From: Metabacillus litoralis
GTDB lineage: Bacteria > Bacillota > Bacilli > Bacillales > Bacillaceae
Reading direction: 5' to 3'
Assembly: GCF_003667825.1 (NCBI RefSeq)
Contig: NZ_CP033043.1
Location: 435,001-499,000, forward strand
DNA: 64,000 nt
Positions within the stretch are counted from its first letter, which is position 1; the number at the start of each line of letters is the position of its first letter. Position numbers and translations under genes: made by a program. The notes below the pieces were generated by a model. It did not search any database. It was not told where the DNA came from and saw only the letters and a list, made by a program, of their open reading frames with translations. This document shows positions 24,742-32,871 of the stretch, piece after piece.

Positions 24742-26004
24742 ATGTCTGTAACAAAAGAACAACCAAACGTCGAATCACAAGCAATTGCAGCAAAAAAAGC
24801 TGCAAAAACATTAAGTTTATTATCAACTGAAGAAAAAAATGAAGCATTACACATTTTAGCTGATACTTTAGAAAAAAATACTGAAGTTATTCTTAAAGCG
24901 AATGAAGTAGATTTACAAGCAGGTCGTGAGAAAGGTTACGATACGGCTTACATGGATCGTCTGGCTCTCTCAAAAGAACGAATTTTTGACTTTGCTGATG
25001 GCTTACGTCAAGTAGCTAAATTAGAAGATCCAACAGGTAAAATCCTTTCTAACTGGACTTTAGATAACGGTCTTCTAGTTGAAAAAGTTACAGTACCACT
25101 AGGTGTAATTGGTATGATTTATGAAGCACGTCCTAACGTAACAGTCGATGCGACAGGTCTTGCTCTTAAATCAGGAAATGCCATTGTATTAAAAGGCGGA
25201 TCATCTGCTTTATCATCAAACAAAGCAATCGTGCAGGTTATGCATGAGGCATTAAAAGAAACAAAGATCCCACAAGAAGCTGTACAATTTATTGCCAGCA
25301 CAGACCGTGAAGCAACACAGCAACTGTTCACTATGAAAGAACATATTGATGTGTTAATTCCAAGGGGTGGAGGTTCACTAATAAATGCAGTTGTAAATAA
25401 TGCCACTGTTCCAGTACTTGAAACAGGTGTCGGAAACTGCCACTTATATATTGATGTTGAAGCAGATGTTGAAAAAGCATTAAACATTCTTGTTAATGCA
25501 AAAACGGACCGTCCAGCTGTATGTAACGCGTTAGAAACAGCTATTATTCACGAGTGTTGGCTAGAAAAGAATCGAGATGTCCTAGTGAAAACTTTGCAGG
25601 AAAATGGAATTACTGTTCATGGTGATGAAACAGCTTTATCCTATATTCCGAACTCAGTTCTTGCAAACGAAGAAGACTGGGCGAATGAATATTTAAGCTT
25701 AGACTTAGCTGTTAAAACAGTTAGTAACGTCGAAGAAGCAATAGATCACATCGAAGCATACGGTACAAAGCATTCAGAGGCGATTGTAACTGAAAACAAA
25801 GAAACAGCTAAAACATTTATGAGCTTAGTAGATGCTTCAGCTCTATATCATAATGCGTCTACTCGCTTTACTGACGGTGGAGCTCTGGGCTTTGGTGCTG
25901 AGATTGGTATTTCCACTCAAAAGCTCCATGCGCGAGGACCGATGGGCTTACCGGCTTTAACAACAGTAAAATTTATGATGTCAGGTAATGGGCAAACAAG
26001 ATAA
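24742..26004 (+). CDS. proA: glutamate-5-semialdehyde dehydrogenase (gamma-glutamyl phosphate reductase)
   Basis: This 420-residue enzyme reduces glutamyl 5-phosphate to the semialdehyde with NADPH. It shows the EARPNVTVDATGLALKSGNA region, LIPRGGGSLI and the catalytic cysteine in TDRPAVCNALET. The C-terminal LHARGPMGLPALTT signature is present and the length is standard. It is last in proC-proB-proA and is followed at once by an intrinsic terminator. Confidence 0.96.
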   Translation: MSVTKEQPNVESQAIAAKKAAKTLSLLSTEEKNEALHILADTLEKNTEVILKANEVDLQAGREKGYDTAYMDRLALSKERIFDFADGLRQVAKLEDPTGKILSNWTLDNGLLVEKVTVPLGVIGMIYEARPNVTVDATGLALKSGNAIVLKGGSSALSSNKAIVQVMHEALKETKIPQEAVQFIASTDREATQQLFTMKEHIDVLIPRGGGSLINAVVNNATVPVLETGVGNCHLYIDVEADVEKALNILVNAKTDRPAVCNALETAIIHECWLEKNRDVLVKTLQENGITVHGDETALSYIPNSVLANEEDWANEYLSLDLAVKTVSNVEEAIDHIEAYGTKHSEAIVTENKETAKTFMSLVDASALYHNASTRFTDGGALGFGAEIGISTQKLHARGPMGLPALTTVKFMMSGNGQTR

Positions 26005-26006
26005 GT

Positions 26007-26043
26007 AAAAAGAGAAGTGACCGAATATCGGTCACTTCTTTTT
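26007..26043 (+). terminator. terminator after proA
   Basis: AGAAGTGACCGA and TCGGTCACTTCT form a perfect stem with loop ATA, followed by TTTTT. Confidence 0.92.
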
Positions 26044-26125
26044 AGTAAGATCAGAAAGTATAAAAATTTGAATTTAGTTTTCTTTACTTTTTTTAATTTT
26101 CTATTAGAAAAATACACTTTATAAA

Positions 26126-26155
26126 TAGACAATGATAATCATTATTGATTATAAT
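26126..26155 (+). promoter_or_regulatory. hmoA promoter with overlapping Fur box
   Basis: TAGACA (26126-26131) and TATAAT (26150-26155) are 18 bases apart. Between them lies ACAATGATAATCATTATTG, nearly identical to the 19-bp Fur box GATAATGATAATCATTATC. Such a position would block transcription when iron is replete. Confidence 0.85.
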
Positions 26156-26197
26156 ATTTGTAGAACAAAAAATAACTTATTGATTGGAGAAGATTGC

Positions 26198-26536
26198 ATG
26201 TTTGTTCAAGTGAAAAAAATTACAGTAACAGAGGGAAGTTCGGCTCAAGTTGTTGATCGGTTTAGTAAGCCAGGTATTATTGAAGAGCAAGAGGGTTTTG
26301 TTGATGCAACAGTAATGGTGAAAAAAGTAAGACGCGGTGAAGAAGAGGTAATGGTCCAAATTCGTTGGAAATCAGAAGAATATTGGAAGCAGTGGGAAAA
26401 AAGTGAAGCACATATCGCCGGTCATAAAGCAAATAGAGGTAAACCAAACCCAGAGTACATTGTAAACTCAGAAGGCGGCTTATATAACGTAGTAAACGTT
26501 AAAGAAGCAAAAGCTAAAGAAAGTATAGAAAGGTAG
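26198..26536 (+). CDS. hmoA: heme-degrading monooxygenase HmoA (IsdG-like)
   Basis: This is a 112-residue protein of the antibiotic-biosynthesis-monooxygenase fold, beginning MFVQVKKITVTEG and containing RFSKPGIIEEQEGFVD. The KQWEKSEAHIAGHKANRGK segment carries the heme-binding histidine region as in B. subtilis HmoA, by recall. It opens heme and releases iron. ATG 26198 follows TTGGAGAAG; the frame is open from 26132 but that start lies inside the Fur box. The Fur box in its promoter matches an iron-starvation function. Confidence 0.9.
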   Translation: MFVQVKKITVTEGSSAQVVDRFSKPGIIEEQEGFVDATVMVKKVRRGEEEVMVQIRWKSEEYWKQWEKSEAHIAGHKANRGKPNPEYIVNSEGGLYNVVNVKEAKAKESIER

Positions 26537-26597
26537 TCAATATCTTATGATGTTGGCTTTTTTTATTGCTGGAAAAGTTTTTTTATCATTCATGAAT

Positions 26598-26616
26598 AAT
26601 AATGATAATTATTTTC
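26598..26616. promoter_or_regulatory. second Fur-box-like sequence
   Basis: AATAATGATAATTATTTTC matches the Fur consensus at 16 of 19 positions. It lies between the ends of convergent hmoA and the DUF1540 gene, with no promoter nearby, so its role is unclear and chance in AT-rich DNA is possible. Confidence 0.35.
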
Positions 26617-26632
26617 AATAATAGTAATGAAA

Positions 26633-26660
26633 AGAGACAACCACGGTGATGGTTGCCTCT
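26633..26660 (-). terminator. terminator of the DUF1540 gene
   Basis: On the minus strand AGAGGCAACCA and TGGTTGTCTCT form an 11-bp stem (one G-T) followed by TTTC. Confidence 0.75.
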
Positions 26661-26669
26661 TAATACATA

Positions 26670-26831
26670 TTAAAGATCAGTTGGTTCAAATGTTTTACAA
26701 TCAGTTTCTCCACTACTTGATGCATTCTTTTCTTTATGATTGACTACATAAATTTGAGATGCACCACATTTGTTTTCATTTTGGATGTTATGAACACAGC
26801 TGTTTACTTCACATAATACGTCTAGTGCCAT
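26670..26831 (-). CDS. DUF1540 domain small cysteine-rich protein
   Basis: This is a 53-residue protein. Four cysteines are spaced as in the DUF1540 family: LCEVNSCVHN, KCGASQIYV and TDCKTFEP, with a Ser-rich stretch before the last. DUF1540 proteins are small, possibly metal-binding, often multicopy in sporeformers, and have no known function. AAGGAGGTG precedes the ATG with ideal spacing. Confidence 0.85.
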   Translation of the reverse strand: MALDVLCEVNSCVHNIQNENKCGASQIYVVNHKEKNASSSGETDCKTFEPTDL

Positions 26832-26962
26832 TATAAAACACCTCCTTCATTGTTAGGATAAACAAGTTTGACCTATCCTATTCAGTATAAGAGGTGTATT
26901 TTGTTTTTTAGAGATAACATAGACAAAGTGAACTTATCTGAAAACTTTTATTTTTTAAAGTA

Positions 26963-26990
26963 TTGACTCTTATTTCATCGGTGTTATAAT
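26963..26990 (+). promoter_or_regulatory. glnK-amtB promoter
   Basis: TTGACT (26963-26968), a 16-base spacer and TATAAT (26985-26990) form a strong sigma-A promoter. The predicted start is at about 26997. Confidence 0.75.
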
Positions 26991-27003
26991 CAATAACATA
27001 TAA

Positions 27004-27020
27004 TGTTAGAAAATCTAACA
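27004..27020 (+). promoter_or_regulatory. TnrA/GlnR box in the glnK leader
   Basis: TGTTAGAAAATCTAACA is a perfect palindrome fitting TGTNAN7TNACA. It lies about 8 to 24 bases downstream of the predicted transcription start, a position suited to repression rather than activation. Confidence 0.85.
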
Positions 27021-27039
27021 GACAATTAGGGTGATGAAG

Positions 27040-27417
27040 ATGAAAAAGATTGAAGCGATTATAAGACCGCAGAAAATTACTGAAACAATAAAGGGATTAA
27101 AGAATATTGGAATTACTGGATTTACTGTTTCTCAAGTTGTAGGAAGAGGAAAGCAAAGAGACACAAAGGGTGTTTATCGAGGGAAAAATTATAATGTAAC
27201 GTTACATCCGAAAATTAAACTTGAAATTATATTATCTGATCATATGGTAGAACCAACTATTAAAACAATTATTTCATCTGCTCAAACAGGTGAAGATGGT
27301 GATGGCAAAATCTATGTATATCCTATTCTAGAAGCTTATAATATTCGCACTGGCGAACCGGATGTGTCAATTGATGATTTGACAATAAGAGAGTTTCCCG
27401 CAAAGGAGGGAATCTAA
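27040..27417 (+). CDS. glnK: P-II family nitrogen regulator GlnK
   Basis: This is a 125-residue P-II protein that binds ATP/ADP and 2-oxoglutarate and controls the ammonium channel. It opens MKKIEAIIRPQKI, has a T-loop around YRGKNYNV (Tyr51) and the nucleotide-binding segment TGEDGDGKIYVYPI. The start is placed at 27040 behind AGGGTGA; codons at 27031 and 27034 lie in the ribosome site. It precedes amtB by 3 bases, the reverse of the nrgA-nrgB order of B. subtilis. Confidence 0.94.
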   Translation: MKKIEAIIRPQKITETIKGLKNIGITGFTVSQVVGRGKQRDTKGVYRGKNYNVTLHPKIKLEIILSDHMVEPTIKTIISSAQTGEDGDGKIYVYPILEAYNIRTGEPDVSIDDLTIREFPAKEGI

Positions 27418-27420
27418 TCA

Positions 27421-28725
27421 ATGGAACTTATTCATTTAAATACCGTTTGGATTGTTATAGCGGCAGCAATGGTTTTGTTCATGGAAGGTGGATTTAGCTT
27501 ATTAGAGGCTGGTTTAGTTCGCACAAAAAATGCTGTTAACGTAACGATGAAAATCTTTGTTGACTTAACAATTGGGGCTTTAGCATTCTGGGTCTTTGGA
27601 TTTGCCATTATGTTTGGAGAGAGTGCTTTTGGGTTTATAGGCACAAGTTTATTTGGAAGTCCTGAGAAAATTTCTTTAGGAATAGAACTACCGAGTGAAG
27701 CGTTCGTGCTATTTCAAATGGGCTTTGCTGTTGCTTGTATCTCGATCATTTCCGGTGCTGTAGCCGAACGAATGAATTTTAAGGCTTATATAGTAACAGC
27801 TGCACTGATTACATTAATCATTTACCCACTTTCTGGTCATTGGATTTGGAATGGTGAAGGCTGGTTAGCACAGCTTGGAATGAAGGACTTTGCAGGATCA
27901 GCTGCAATTCACGCAGTTGGAGGCTTTGCTGCATTGGCAATGGCCAAAATTTTAGGTCCAAGAAAAGGAAGATTTAATTCTGATGGAAGCGTCAACGTAT
28001 TCGCACCAAGTAATATTCCGTTAGCATCAAGTGGTGCATTTATTTTATGGTTCGGTTGGTTTGCCTTTAATAGTGGTAGTACATTAGATGCTTCCGATGC
28101 ATCTTTAGCATCTATTGCAATTAATACAATGTTAGCTGGGGCAAGCGGTGGGACAGTTACCTTACTTTTAACAATGAATAAGTTTGGAAAAGCTGACCCG
28201 AGTATGACGATTAACGGGGTACTTTCTGGATTAGTTGCTATTACAGCTGGCTGTGCATTTGTGAATCATTGGAGTGCAATTATCATCGGGGCAATTAGTG
28301 GTGTTATTGTTATTTATGCAACATTACTAATCGATAATCTTAAAATTGATGATCCGGTTGGAGCAGTTGCTGTCCACGGTTTTAATGGTTTATTTGGAAC
28401 AATTGCAGTTGGGTTGTTTGACACAACTGCCGGGTTATTTACAACAGGTCAAGTTTCACTATTAGGAGTTCAGCTATTGGGTGCAGTTGTTGTGGCAGCT
28501 TGGGGATTAGTAGGTGGTGCGGCAATCGCCAAAATATCAGAGGCAACTGTTGGTTTGCGTGCTACATTAGAGGAAGAAGAGGAAGGATTAGACATGTCTT
28601 ACCATGGAATTCCTGCTTATAATGAATTAGAACGTTTTACAGACTTACCAACAAGCTTATATAATTTTGAAGAAACGACAGGTATTACTGTTGCAAGAAC
28701 AGATCAAAAGAAAATTGTAGGATGA
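27421..28725 (+). CDS. amtB: ammonium transporter AmtB (NrgA)
   Basis: This 434-residue membrane channel conducts ammonium/ammonia. It has eleven helices. The pore twin histidines are visible in GSAAIHAVGGFAALA and GAVAVHGFNGLFGTIAVG, and the MEGGFSLLEAGLVRTKNAVN region of the first helices is typical. The C-terminal tail that contacts GlnK is acidic. It is translationally close to glnK, and both respond to the TnrA/GlnR box. A strong terminator follows at 28729. Confidence 0.95.
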   Translation: MELIHLNTVWIVIAAAMVLFMEGGFSLLEAGLVRTKNAVNVTMKIFVDLTIGALAFWVFGFAIMFGESAFGFIGTSLFGSPEKISLGIELPSEAFVLFQMGFAVACISIISGAVAERMNFKAYIVTAALITLIIYPLSGHWIWNGEGWLAQLGMKDFAGSAAIHAVGGFAALAMAKILGPRKGRFNSDGSVNVFAPSNIPLASSGAFILWFGWFAFNSGSTLDASDASLASIAINTMLAGASGGTVTLLLTMNKFGKADPSMTINGVLSGLVAITAGCAFVNHWSAIIIGAISGVIVIYATLLIDNLKIDDPVGAVAVHGFNGLFGTIAVGLFDTTAGLFTTGQVSLLGVQLLGAVVVAAWGLVGGAAIAKISEATVGLRATLEEEEEGLDMSYHGIPAYNELERFTDLPTSLYNFEETTGITVARTDQKKIVG

Positions 28726-28728
28726 TAA

Positions 28729-28760
28729 AAAGGCGAACCAAAGCTAAATGGTTCGCCTTT
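28729..28760. terminator. bidirectional terminator between amtB and copD
   Basis: AAAGGCGAACCA and TGGTTCGCCTTT form a perfect 12-bp stem with an 8-base loop. T-rich tails are present on both strands for the convergent genes. Confidence 0.92.
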
Positions 28761-28783
28761 CTATATTGTAGCACTGAAATTTC

Positions 28784-29869
28784 TTACTTAATAACAATTG
28801 AAAACATTAGACCCAGATAGGTAGAAATAATAAAGGCTATTCCAAATCCTACGGCAAGAATTGGAGAGATCTTTTTATAAAAGCTAATAATAAGCAATCC
28901 AATAAATAGGAGCCCAATTATAACTAATAAGACAGCATTTAAATGAAAAGAAAGTTGAACGATAAAAGGAGCCGTAATGTTTTGCCCGAGCAAGAACTCT
29001 ATCCACGGTGCTGGTCCCTCTTGAATGAGTGTCGCATTTACTTGGTGTGGTGGCGGCAATGTTCCTAATACACCTGTGATGAAAAACACAACCATTAAGA
29101 TCATTGTTTCTGCTTGTACCCATTTTATAGGGTTAAATTGATTATTGGCTTTGACCTTTCTAGCTAAAAATCCATTTATTAAGGCAAAAGCAAGAATGGG
29201 AATAATACTTAAATGCTTTAATAGCAACACCTGTCCATATGTGATTACCCATGAATTAACATAATCTCTTGGTTCAACAACAAAAAACATAAGAAAAATG
29301 CCTGTGATCGTGACTGTTAGAAACAAGATTATGGATAAAGGGGTAAACCATTTTAAAAACAAACGCCAATCATTACTATCTTTAGAAAGCCATCCAACAT
29401 GTAATAGCACTCCAACCCACATTGTAATCACTAAAAAATGAATAGCATGTGAAAATAAACCAGGCCAAAGGTTAAGTGTTGAAGAATGGCTAGCATACCC
29501 TACTGAGAAGATCATTAGTAGCAAGAAAAGGGCTTGAATATATTTAGAGCCTTCGACATAAATAGTCATCCATAATAATACTGCAAAGAAGCTTCCGTAT
29601 AACCAAGCGATACCGACTTGAAACTCAGTTAAGATTGAATAAGAAGTTAAGCTTATTAACCCATCAGGAGAGAAAAATAAAATAACTTGTAATACAGGAA
29701 GAAAAGTTAAAATTATAATTCCTAACACAGCTAATAATAAGCTTTGTTTTTTAACGGTAACAATAGGTTTATGTGTTTGTGGAACAAATTGTAATACAAC
29801 ATGTCCGACTAAAAAAGAATAAAGCATATACGAAACATATTCAGTTACTGGAATTAGTTGACTCATCAT
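28784..29869 (-). CDS. copper resistance D (CopD)-family membrane protein
   Basis: This is a 361-residue integral membrane protein with about nine helices. Histidines and methionines lie near membrane faces (SHAIHFLVITMWVGVLLHVGW), typical of CopD domains thought to move copper into the cytoplasm. It overlaps the copC-like gene by 4 bases. In B. subtilis YcnJ the CopC and CopD parts are fused; here they are separate cistrons. Confidence 0.85.
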   Translation of the reverse strand: MMSQLIPVTEYVSYMLYSFLVGHVVLQFVPQTHKPIVTVKKQSLLLAVLGIIILTFLPVLQVILFFSPDGLISLTSYSILTEFQVGIAWLYGSFFAVLLWMTIYVEGSKYIQALFLLLMIFSVGYASHSSTLNLWPGLFSHAIHFLVITMWVGVLLHVGWLSKDSNDWRLFLKWFTPLSIILFLTVTITGIFLMFFVVEPRDYVNSWVITYGQVLLLKHLSIIPILAFALINGFLARKVKANNQFNPIKWVQAETMILMVVFFITGVLGTLPPPHQVNATLIQEGPAPWIEFLLGQNITAPFIVQLSFHLNAVLLVIIGLLFIGLLIISFYKKISPILAVGFGIAFIISTYLGLMFSIVIK

Positions 29870-30474
29870 TTACCTCTTTTACGAAATAAGATCCATGCCC
29901 CACCAATTAATAAAAGGATTAAGATCGTAATTGAAATAGTGGCAACAGAAGAGTTATTTGTTTCTTCTTTAGCATTTGTTTCAGGTTCTGGAGAAGTTTG
30001 CTCTTCATTAACTGATGTTGTTTCTTCTTTGTCATTTTGATTTGACTCTGTATCAGATGGTGCTTCCGCTTCCTCGTCAATGAGTGTATCAGTTTCTTTA
30101 TTTGTAATATTTTCTTCTTCTGTAGCTGGAAGATTCACAGTAAAGGGAATTTCTCCTGTAAGGATGTGACCATCTTTTGCTGCAATCTTCCAAGATAACA
30201 CGTAGCTTCCATTTGTAAGTGGACGATTAAATGTCCCAATTAGCTTACTTCCTTGAACTGTTACCGTATCAAAGGATTGCTCTTCCGTTTCCTTTGTTAA
30301 GGTCATCGTACTTTGGTCTTCAATCTCTCCTGCGAATTCAATAAAAAGCTCTGTAAGTTCTTGCGTGATTTCCTCACCCTCAGAAGGATTTGAAGTTTTA
30401 ACAGTTGTATGTGCTGAAACTGCTAAAGGAAAAATTAATAAAAAGCTTAGTATTGTTAGCATTTTTTTCTTCAT
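29866..30474 (-). CDS. CopC-domain copper-binding protein, membrane anchored
   Basis: This is a 202-residue exported protein. The signal peptide ends SA and the mature protein would begin HTTVKTSNPSEGE, placing the copper-binding His at the N-terminus as CopC requires. The beta-sandwich continues to AKDGHILTGEIPFTV, which supplies the second His. An acidic Glu/Thr-rich linker of about 55 residues and a C-terminal helix with RKRGK anchor it. It is probably the outer copper donor to the adjacent CopD. Confidence 0.9.
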   Translation of the reverse strand: MKKKMLTILSFLLIFPLAVSAHTTVKTSNPSEGEEITQELTELFIEFAGEIEDQSTMTLTKETEEQSFDTVTVQGSKLIGTFNRPLTNGSYVLSWKIAAKDGHILTGEIPFTVNLPATEEENITNKETDTLIDEEAEAPSDTESNQNDKEETTSVNEEQTSPEPETNAKEETNNSSVATISITILILLLIGGAWILFRKRGK

Positions 30475-30625
30475 ATCAAAACATCCTTTATTAATTTATT
30501 TCTGTTACCTATTTTAGCATTGAATGTATTCTCCATTCATAAACCATTTCTGACAAATTAGCAAACAAAAAACTTTATGACTGGATTTTTTAAAAGTTTT
30601 TTTAGGGAACTGTGCGGGTGCCCTT

Positions 30626-30653
30626 ACAGACAAGTCCCCAGATACATATTGTA
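30626..30653 (+). promoter_or_regulatory. sigma-K-like promoter, unit 1
   Basis: AC at 30626 and CATATTGTA at 30645-30653 are spaced as expected for the mother-cell sigma-K consensus (AC, about 17 bases, CATANNNTA). The same arrangement recurs in unit 2. Confidence 0.55.
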
Positions 30654-30681
30654 ATAGTACAACGAAAGGGAGGTGTTGTTA

Positions 30682-30786
30682 ATGAGTGGTGCAACTCCAG
30701 GCTATGGCTACGGTGGTGGCTTTGCGTTAATCGTTGTGTTATTCATCCTACTAATAATTGTAGGCTCTGCTTACGTTGGTTACTAA
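30682..30786 (+). CDS. YjcZ-family small spore protein (unit 1, first gene)
   Basis: This is a 34-residue protein with a short Gly/Tyr head ([13 protein letters not shown]) and one hydrophobic helix ([15 protein letters not shown]) ending SAYVGY. This is the YjcZ/sporulation small membrane protein pattern. AAAGGGAGGTG precedes the ATG. The role is probably in spore coat or outer membrane assembly, but none is proven. It is nearly identical to the gene at 31156. Confidence 0.88.
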   Translation: MSGATPGYGYGGGFALIVVLFILLIIVGSAYVGY

Positions 30787-30839
30787 AAATTGATTAGTAA
30801 GAAATCGTTTCTATAAATAATTTAAAGGAGGAATTTAGA

Positions 30840-31001
30840 ATGGGTTACGGATTCGGTTATGGCTATGGTGCAGGATTTGGCGGTTATGGTTATGGTGCAG
30901 GATACGGTGGAGCAGGTTATGGCTACGGTGCAGGTAGAGGTTTCGCGTTAATTGTTGTATTGTTTATTCTACTAATCATCGTTGGTGCTGCTTGGTTATA
31001 A
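30840..31001 (+). CDS. Gly/Tyr-rich YjcZ-family small protein (unit 1, second gene)
   Basis: This is a 53-residue protein. Residues 1-33 are repeats of GYG, GAG and GFG, followed by the same hydrophobic helix as its neighbour ([15 protein letters not shown]) and AAWL. The low-complexity head resembles spore coat morphogenic peptides. AAAGGAGG lies upstream. The terminator at 31013 follows. It is six residues longer than the copy at 31316 because of one extra repeat (GYGYGA). Confidence 0.88.
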   Translation: MGYGFGYGYGAGFGGYGYGAGYGGAGYGYGAGRGFALIVVLFILLIIVGAAWL

Positions 31002-31012
31002 GATAGGTAAGG

Positions 31013-31045
31013 GGAGGGCTGAATTTATTCAGGCCCTCTTTTTCT
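31013..31045 (+). terminator. terminator of yjcZ unit 1
   Basis: GAGGGCTGAA and TTCAGGCCCTC pair with one bulged base around TTTA, followed by TTTTT. Confidence 0.85.
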
Positions 31046-31099
31046 ATATGTCTAACATAAAATTTTTTATCTTTTTTAGGAAAATGTGCGGATGCCCTT

Positions 31100-31127
31100 A
31101 CAGACAACTTCCTAGATACATACAGTA
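31100..31127 (+). promoter_or_regulatory. sigma-K-like promoter, unit 2
   Basis: AC at 31100 and CATACAGTA at 31119-31127 have the same spacing as in unit 1. The NNN positions differ while CATA...TA is kept, which supports selection on the motif. Confidence 0.55.
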
Positions 31128-31155
31128 GTATTACAACGAAAGGGAGGTGTTGTTA

Positions 31156-31257
31156 ATGAGTGGTGCAACTCCAGGCTATGGCTACGGTGGTGGCTTTGCG
31201 TTAATCGTTGTGTTATTCATCCTACTAATAATTGTGGGCTCTGCTTACATTGGTTAA
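31156..31257 (+). CDS. YjcZ-family small spore protein (unit 2, first gene)
   Basis: This 33-residue copy of the gene at 30682 differs only near the C-terminus (SAYIG instead of SAYVGY). It keeps the Gly/Tyr head, hydrophobic helix and ribosome site. The few differences suggest a recent duplication or gene conversion. Confidence 0.88.
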   Translation: MSGATPGYGYGGGFALIVVLFILLIIVGSAYIG

Positions 31258-31315
31258 ACTAAAAATTGATAAGAAATGAATCGTTTCTATAAATATTAAG
31301 AAGGAGGAATATAGA

Positions 31316-31459
31316 ATGGGTTACGGATTCGGTTATGGCTATGGCGCAGGATTTGGCGGTTATGGTTATGGTGCAGGATACGGAGGAGCAGGTAGAGGCT
31401 TCGCGTTAATCGTTGTACTGTTTATTCTACTAATCATCGTTGGTGCTGCTTGGTTATAA
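31316..31459 (+). CDS. Gly/Tyr-rich YjcZ-family small protein (unit 2, second gene)
   Basis: This 47-residue copy of the gene at 30840 lacks one six-residue GYGYGA repeat. Head, helix and C-terminal AAWL are otherwise the same. AAGGAGG lies upstream and a perfect-stem terminator follows. Confidence 0.88.
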   Translation: MGYGFGYGYGAGFGGYGYGAGYGGAGRGFALIVVLFILLIIVGAAWL

Positions 31460-31472
31460 GATAACCTAAGAT

Positions 31473-31503
31473 AGAGGATCTGATTAGTCAGATCCTCTTT
31501 TGT
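31473..31503 (+). terminator. terminator of yjcZ unit 2
   Basis: AGAGGATCTGA and TCAGATCCTCT form a perfect 11-bp stem with loop TTAG, followed by TTTTGT. Confidence 0.9.
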
Positions 31504-31609
31504 GTAGTTTCTATATAAATGAAACTTTTCGCCAGGTAATTAGTTCTACGAAACCTAAAACTCTATGTAATACATATTTACTAAAAACCTTTAAAACATA
31601 AATTGTTCT

Positions 31610-31828
31610 TTATGACGTTTTTTTCTCCTGCTCGATAAAAATAAGCGACTTTCTTTTAATCCAATACTGAAAACTGTCCAGTGGAAAAATTCCTCTTCTT
31701 TTTGAGTTGTTCATTTGGATTACAACACTGTCACTAGAAATTTCAATGATTTTTAATTTGTCGGAGTTGCTAATGTTTGGAATGAAATTTCCGCTTAACT
31801 CAAATTCCATATTATTATGTAAATCCAT
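31610..31828 (-). CDS. hypothetical small protein
   Basis: This is a 72-residue soluble protein with GGAGGAAG upstream of the ATG. It appears mostly beta (LKIIEISSDSVVIQMN, RRGIFPLDSFQYWIKRKSL) and ends in a charged tail. No family is recognised. It is monocistronic between the yjcZ units and a divergent phosphatase gene. Confidence 0.7.
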   Translation of the reverse strand: MDLHNNMEFELSGNFIPNISNSDKLKIIEISSDSVVIQMNNSKRRGIFPLDSFQYWIKRKSLIFIEQEKKTS

Positions 31829-31988
31829 GCTTCCTTCCTCCTATGTAAAAAACGTTAAAAAACTAAAGTTAAGTTTCCCAATTTAAAAATAATTATCCGG
31901 GAAATAAATATTTTTTTAAAAATAAAGGAGTTAATATAAGAAGTGGAGAAGTTTTCCATAGTTAGAAGAACGAAGGAGTATAAATGAA

Positions 31989-32771
31989 ATGCAGAAAGCA
32001 ACTATACCATTTGAAAAATTATATAATTTTAGAGATGTTGGGGGAATGGAAACAGAGGATGGAAATAATGTGAAATCTGGAGTCTTGTTTCGGTCTGATG
32101 ATATTTCGCGATTGACTAAGAAGGACTTAGAAAAATTTAGTCAATATGGATTTAAGTTAATTTGTGACTTACGTACATCTAACGAGCGAAAATCTAAACT
32201 TTATGAATTTCCTAAAAGCTGGGGAATTGAATTAAAGCATATCCCTATTTATCATGAAAGTCAGGACCTTTCCCATAGGGAGTTTTTCCAGTTATTAGTT
32301 AAAGGGTCTAAGAATCTGGATTTTGAAGCAATGATTAAGGATTTTTATCGTTGTATGATCATAGAACGAAGAGAAGAAATAAAAGAGATCATTACTTTAA
32401 TTGCTAATTATAACAAAGCTCCGTGCTTAATTCATTGTACCGGAGGCAAAGATCGTACAGGTTTAATAACCGCACTCATACAGCTTTATTTACATGTTCC
32501 GTATGATAAAGTAATCGACCATTATTTATTGTCAAATGAATTGGTTGGGCCGAGAATGAAAAAAGTTGAAAACTTTATTCGAGTGATGAGTTTATACCGT
32601 GTTTCTTCACAGCAAATAAAACCGTTATTAATTGTAAGTCGTGAATATTTAGAAGATGTTTTACAGGAAATTATGAAGGAATTTGGAACAGTGGAAAACT
32701 ATTTTATCAAAGGGTGTGGAATAGATAAAAACTCCTTAAACAAGTTAAGGGGATTTTTATTGAATAAATAG
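31989..32771 (+). CDS. tyrosine-protein phosphatase (MptpB/LipA-type)
   Basis: This 260-residue phosphatase has the P-loop signature HCTGGKDRTG (CX5R with the extra Lys-Asp typical of the Y_phosphatase3 group) at about residues 150-160. The N-terminal NFRDVGG...GVLFRSDDISRLT block is the usual family opening. Members dephosphorylate phosphotyrosine and often phosphoinositides or phosphoserine. The bacterial target here is unknown. Ribosome site GAAGGAG precedes the ATG, and no operon partner is evident. Confidence 0.9.
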   Translation: MQKATIPFEKLYNFRDVGGMETEDGNNVKSGVLFRSDDISRLTKKDLEKFSQYGFKLICDLRTSNERKSKLYEFPKSWGIELKHIPIYHESQDLSHREFFQLLVKGSKNLDFEAMIKDFYRCMIIERREEIKEIITLIANYNKAPCLIHCTGGKDRTGLITALIQLYLHVPYDKVIDHYLLSNELVGPRMKKVENFIRVMSLYRVSSQQIKPLLIVSREYLEDVLQEIMKEFGTVENYFIKGCGIDKNSLNKLRGFLLNK

Positions 32772-32871
32772 AGTGAAACTTCTTTGTGAACTCGCAAGCT
32801 GCGAGTTTTATTTGTATTTTATCTAAGTTACAATCATATTTATGGATATTCATAAAAAGGAGGAATAGACA

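Larger units (their letters stand above)
30604..31503 (+). repeat. tandem duplication of a two-gene YjcZ-type spore unit
   Basis: Two direct repeats, about 30604-31045 and 31078-31503, each contain the same promoter region, a 33-34-residue gene, a Gly/Tyr-rich gene and a terminator. The promoter-proximal parts share long identical runs (GCCCTTACAGACAA, CGAAAGGGAGGTGTTGTTAA). The second copy has lost a repeat segment in the Gly-rich gene. Each copy is self-contained, so dosage and divergence are both possible. Confidence 0.9.

Noticed and set aside
30612..30797. 61-codon ORF overlapping the first YjcZ gene
   Set aside because: It is an alternative frame of the Gly/Tyr-rich gene and its leader, without a ribosome site.
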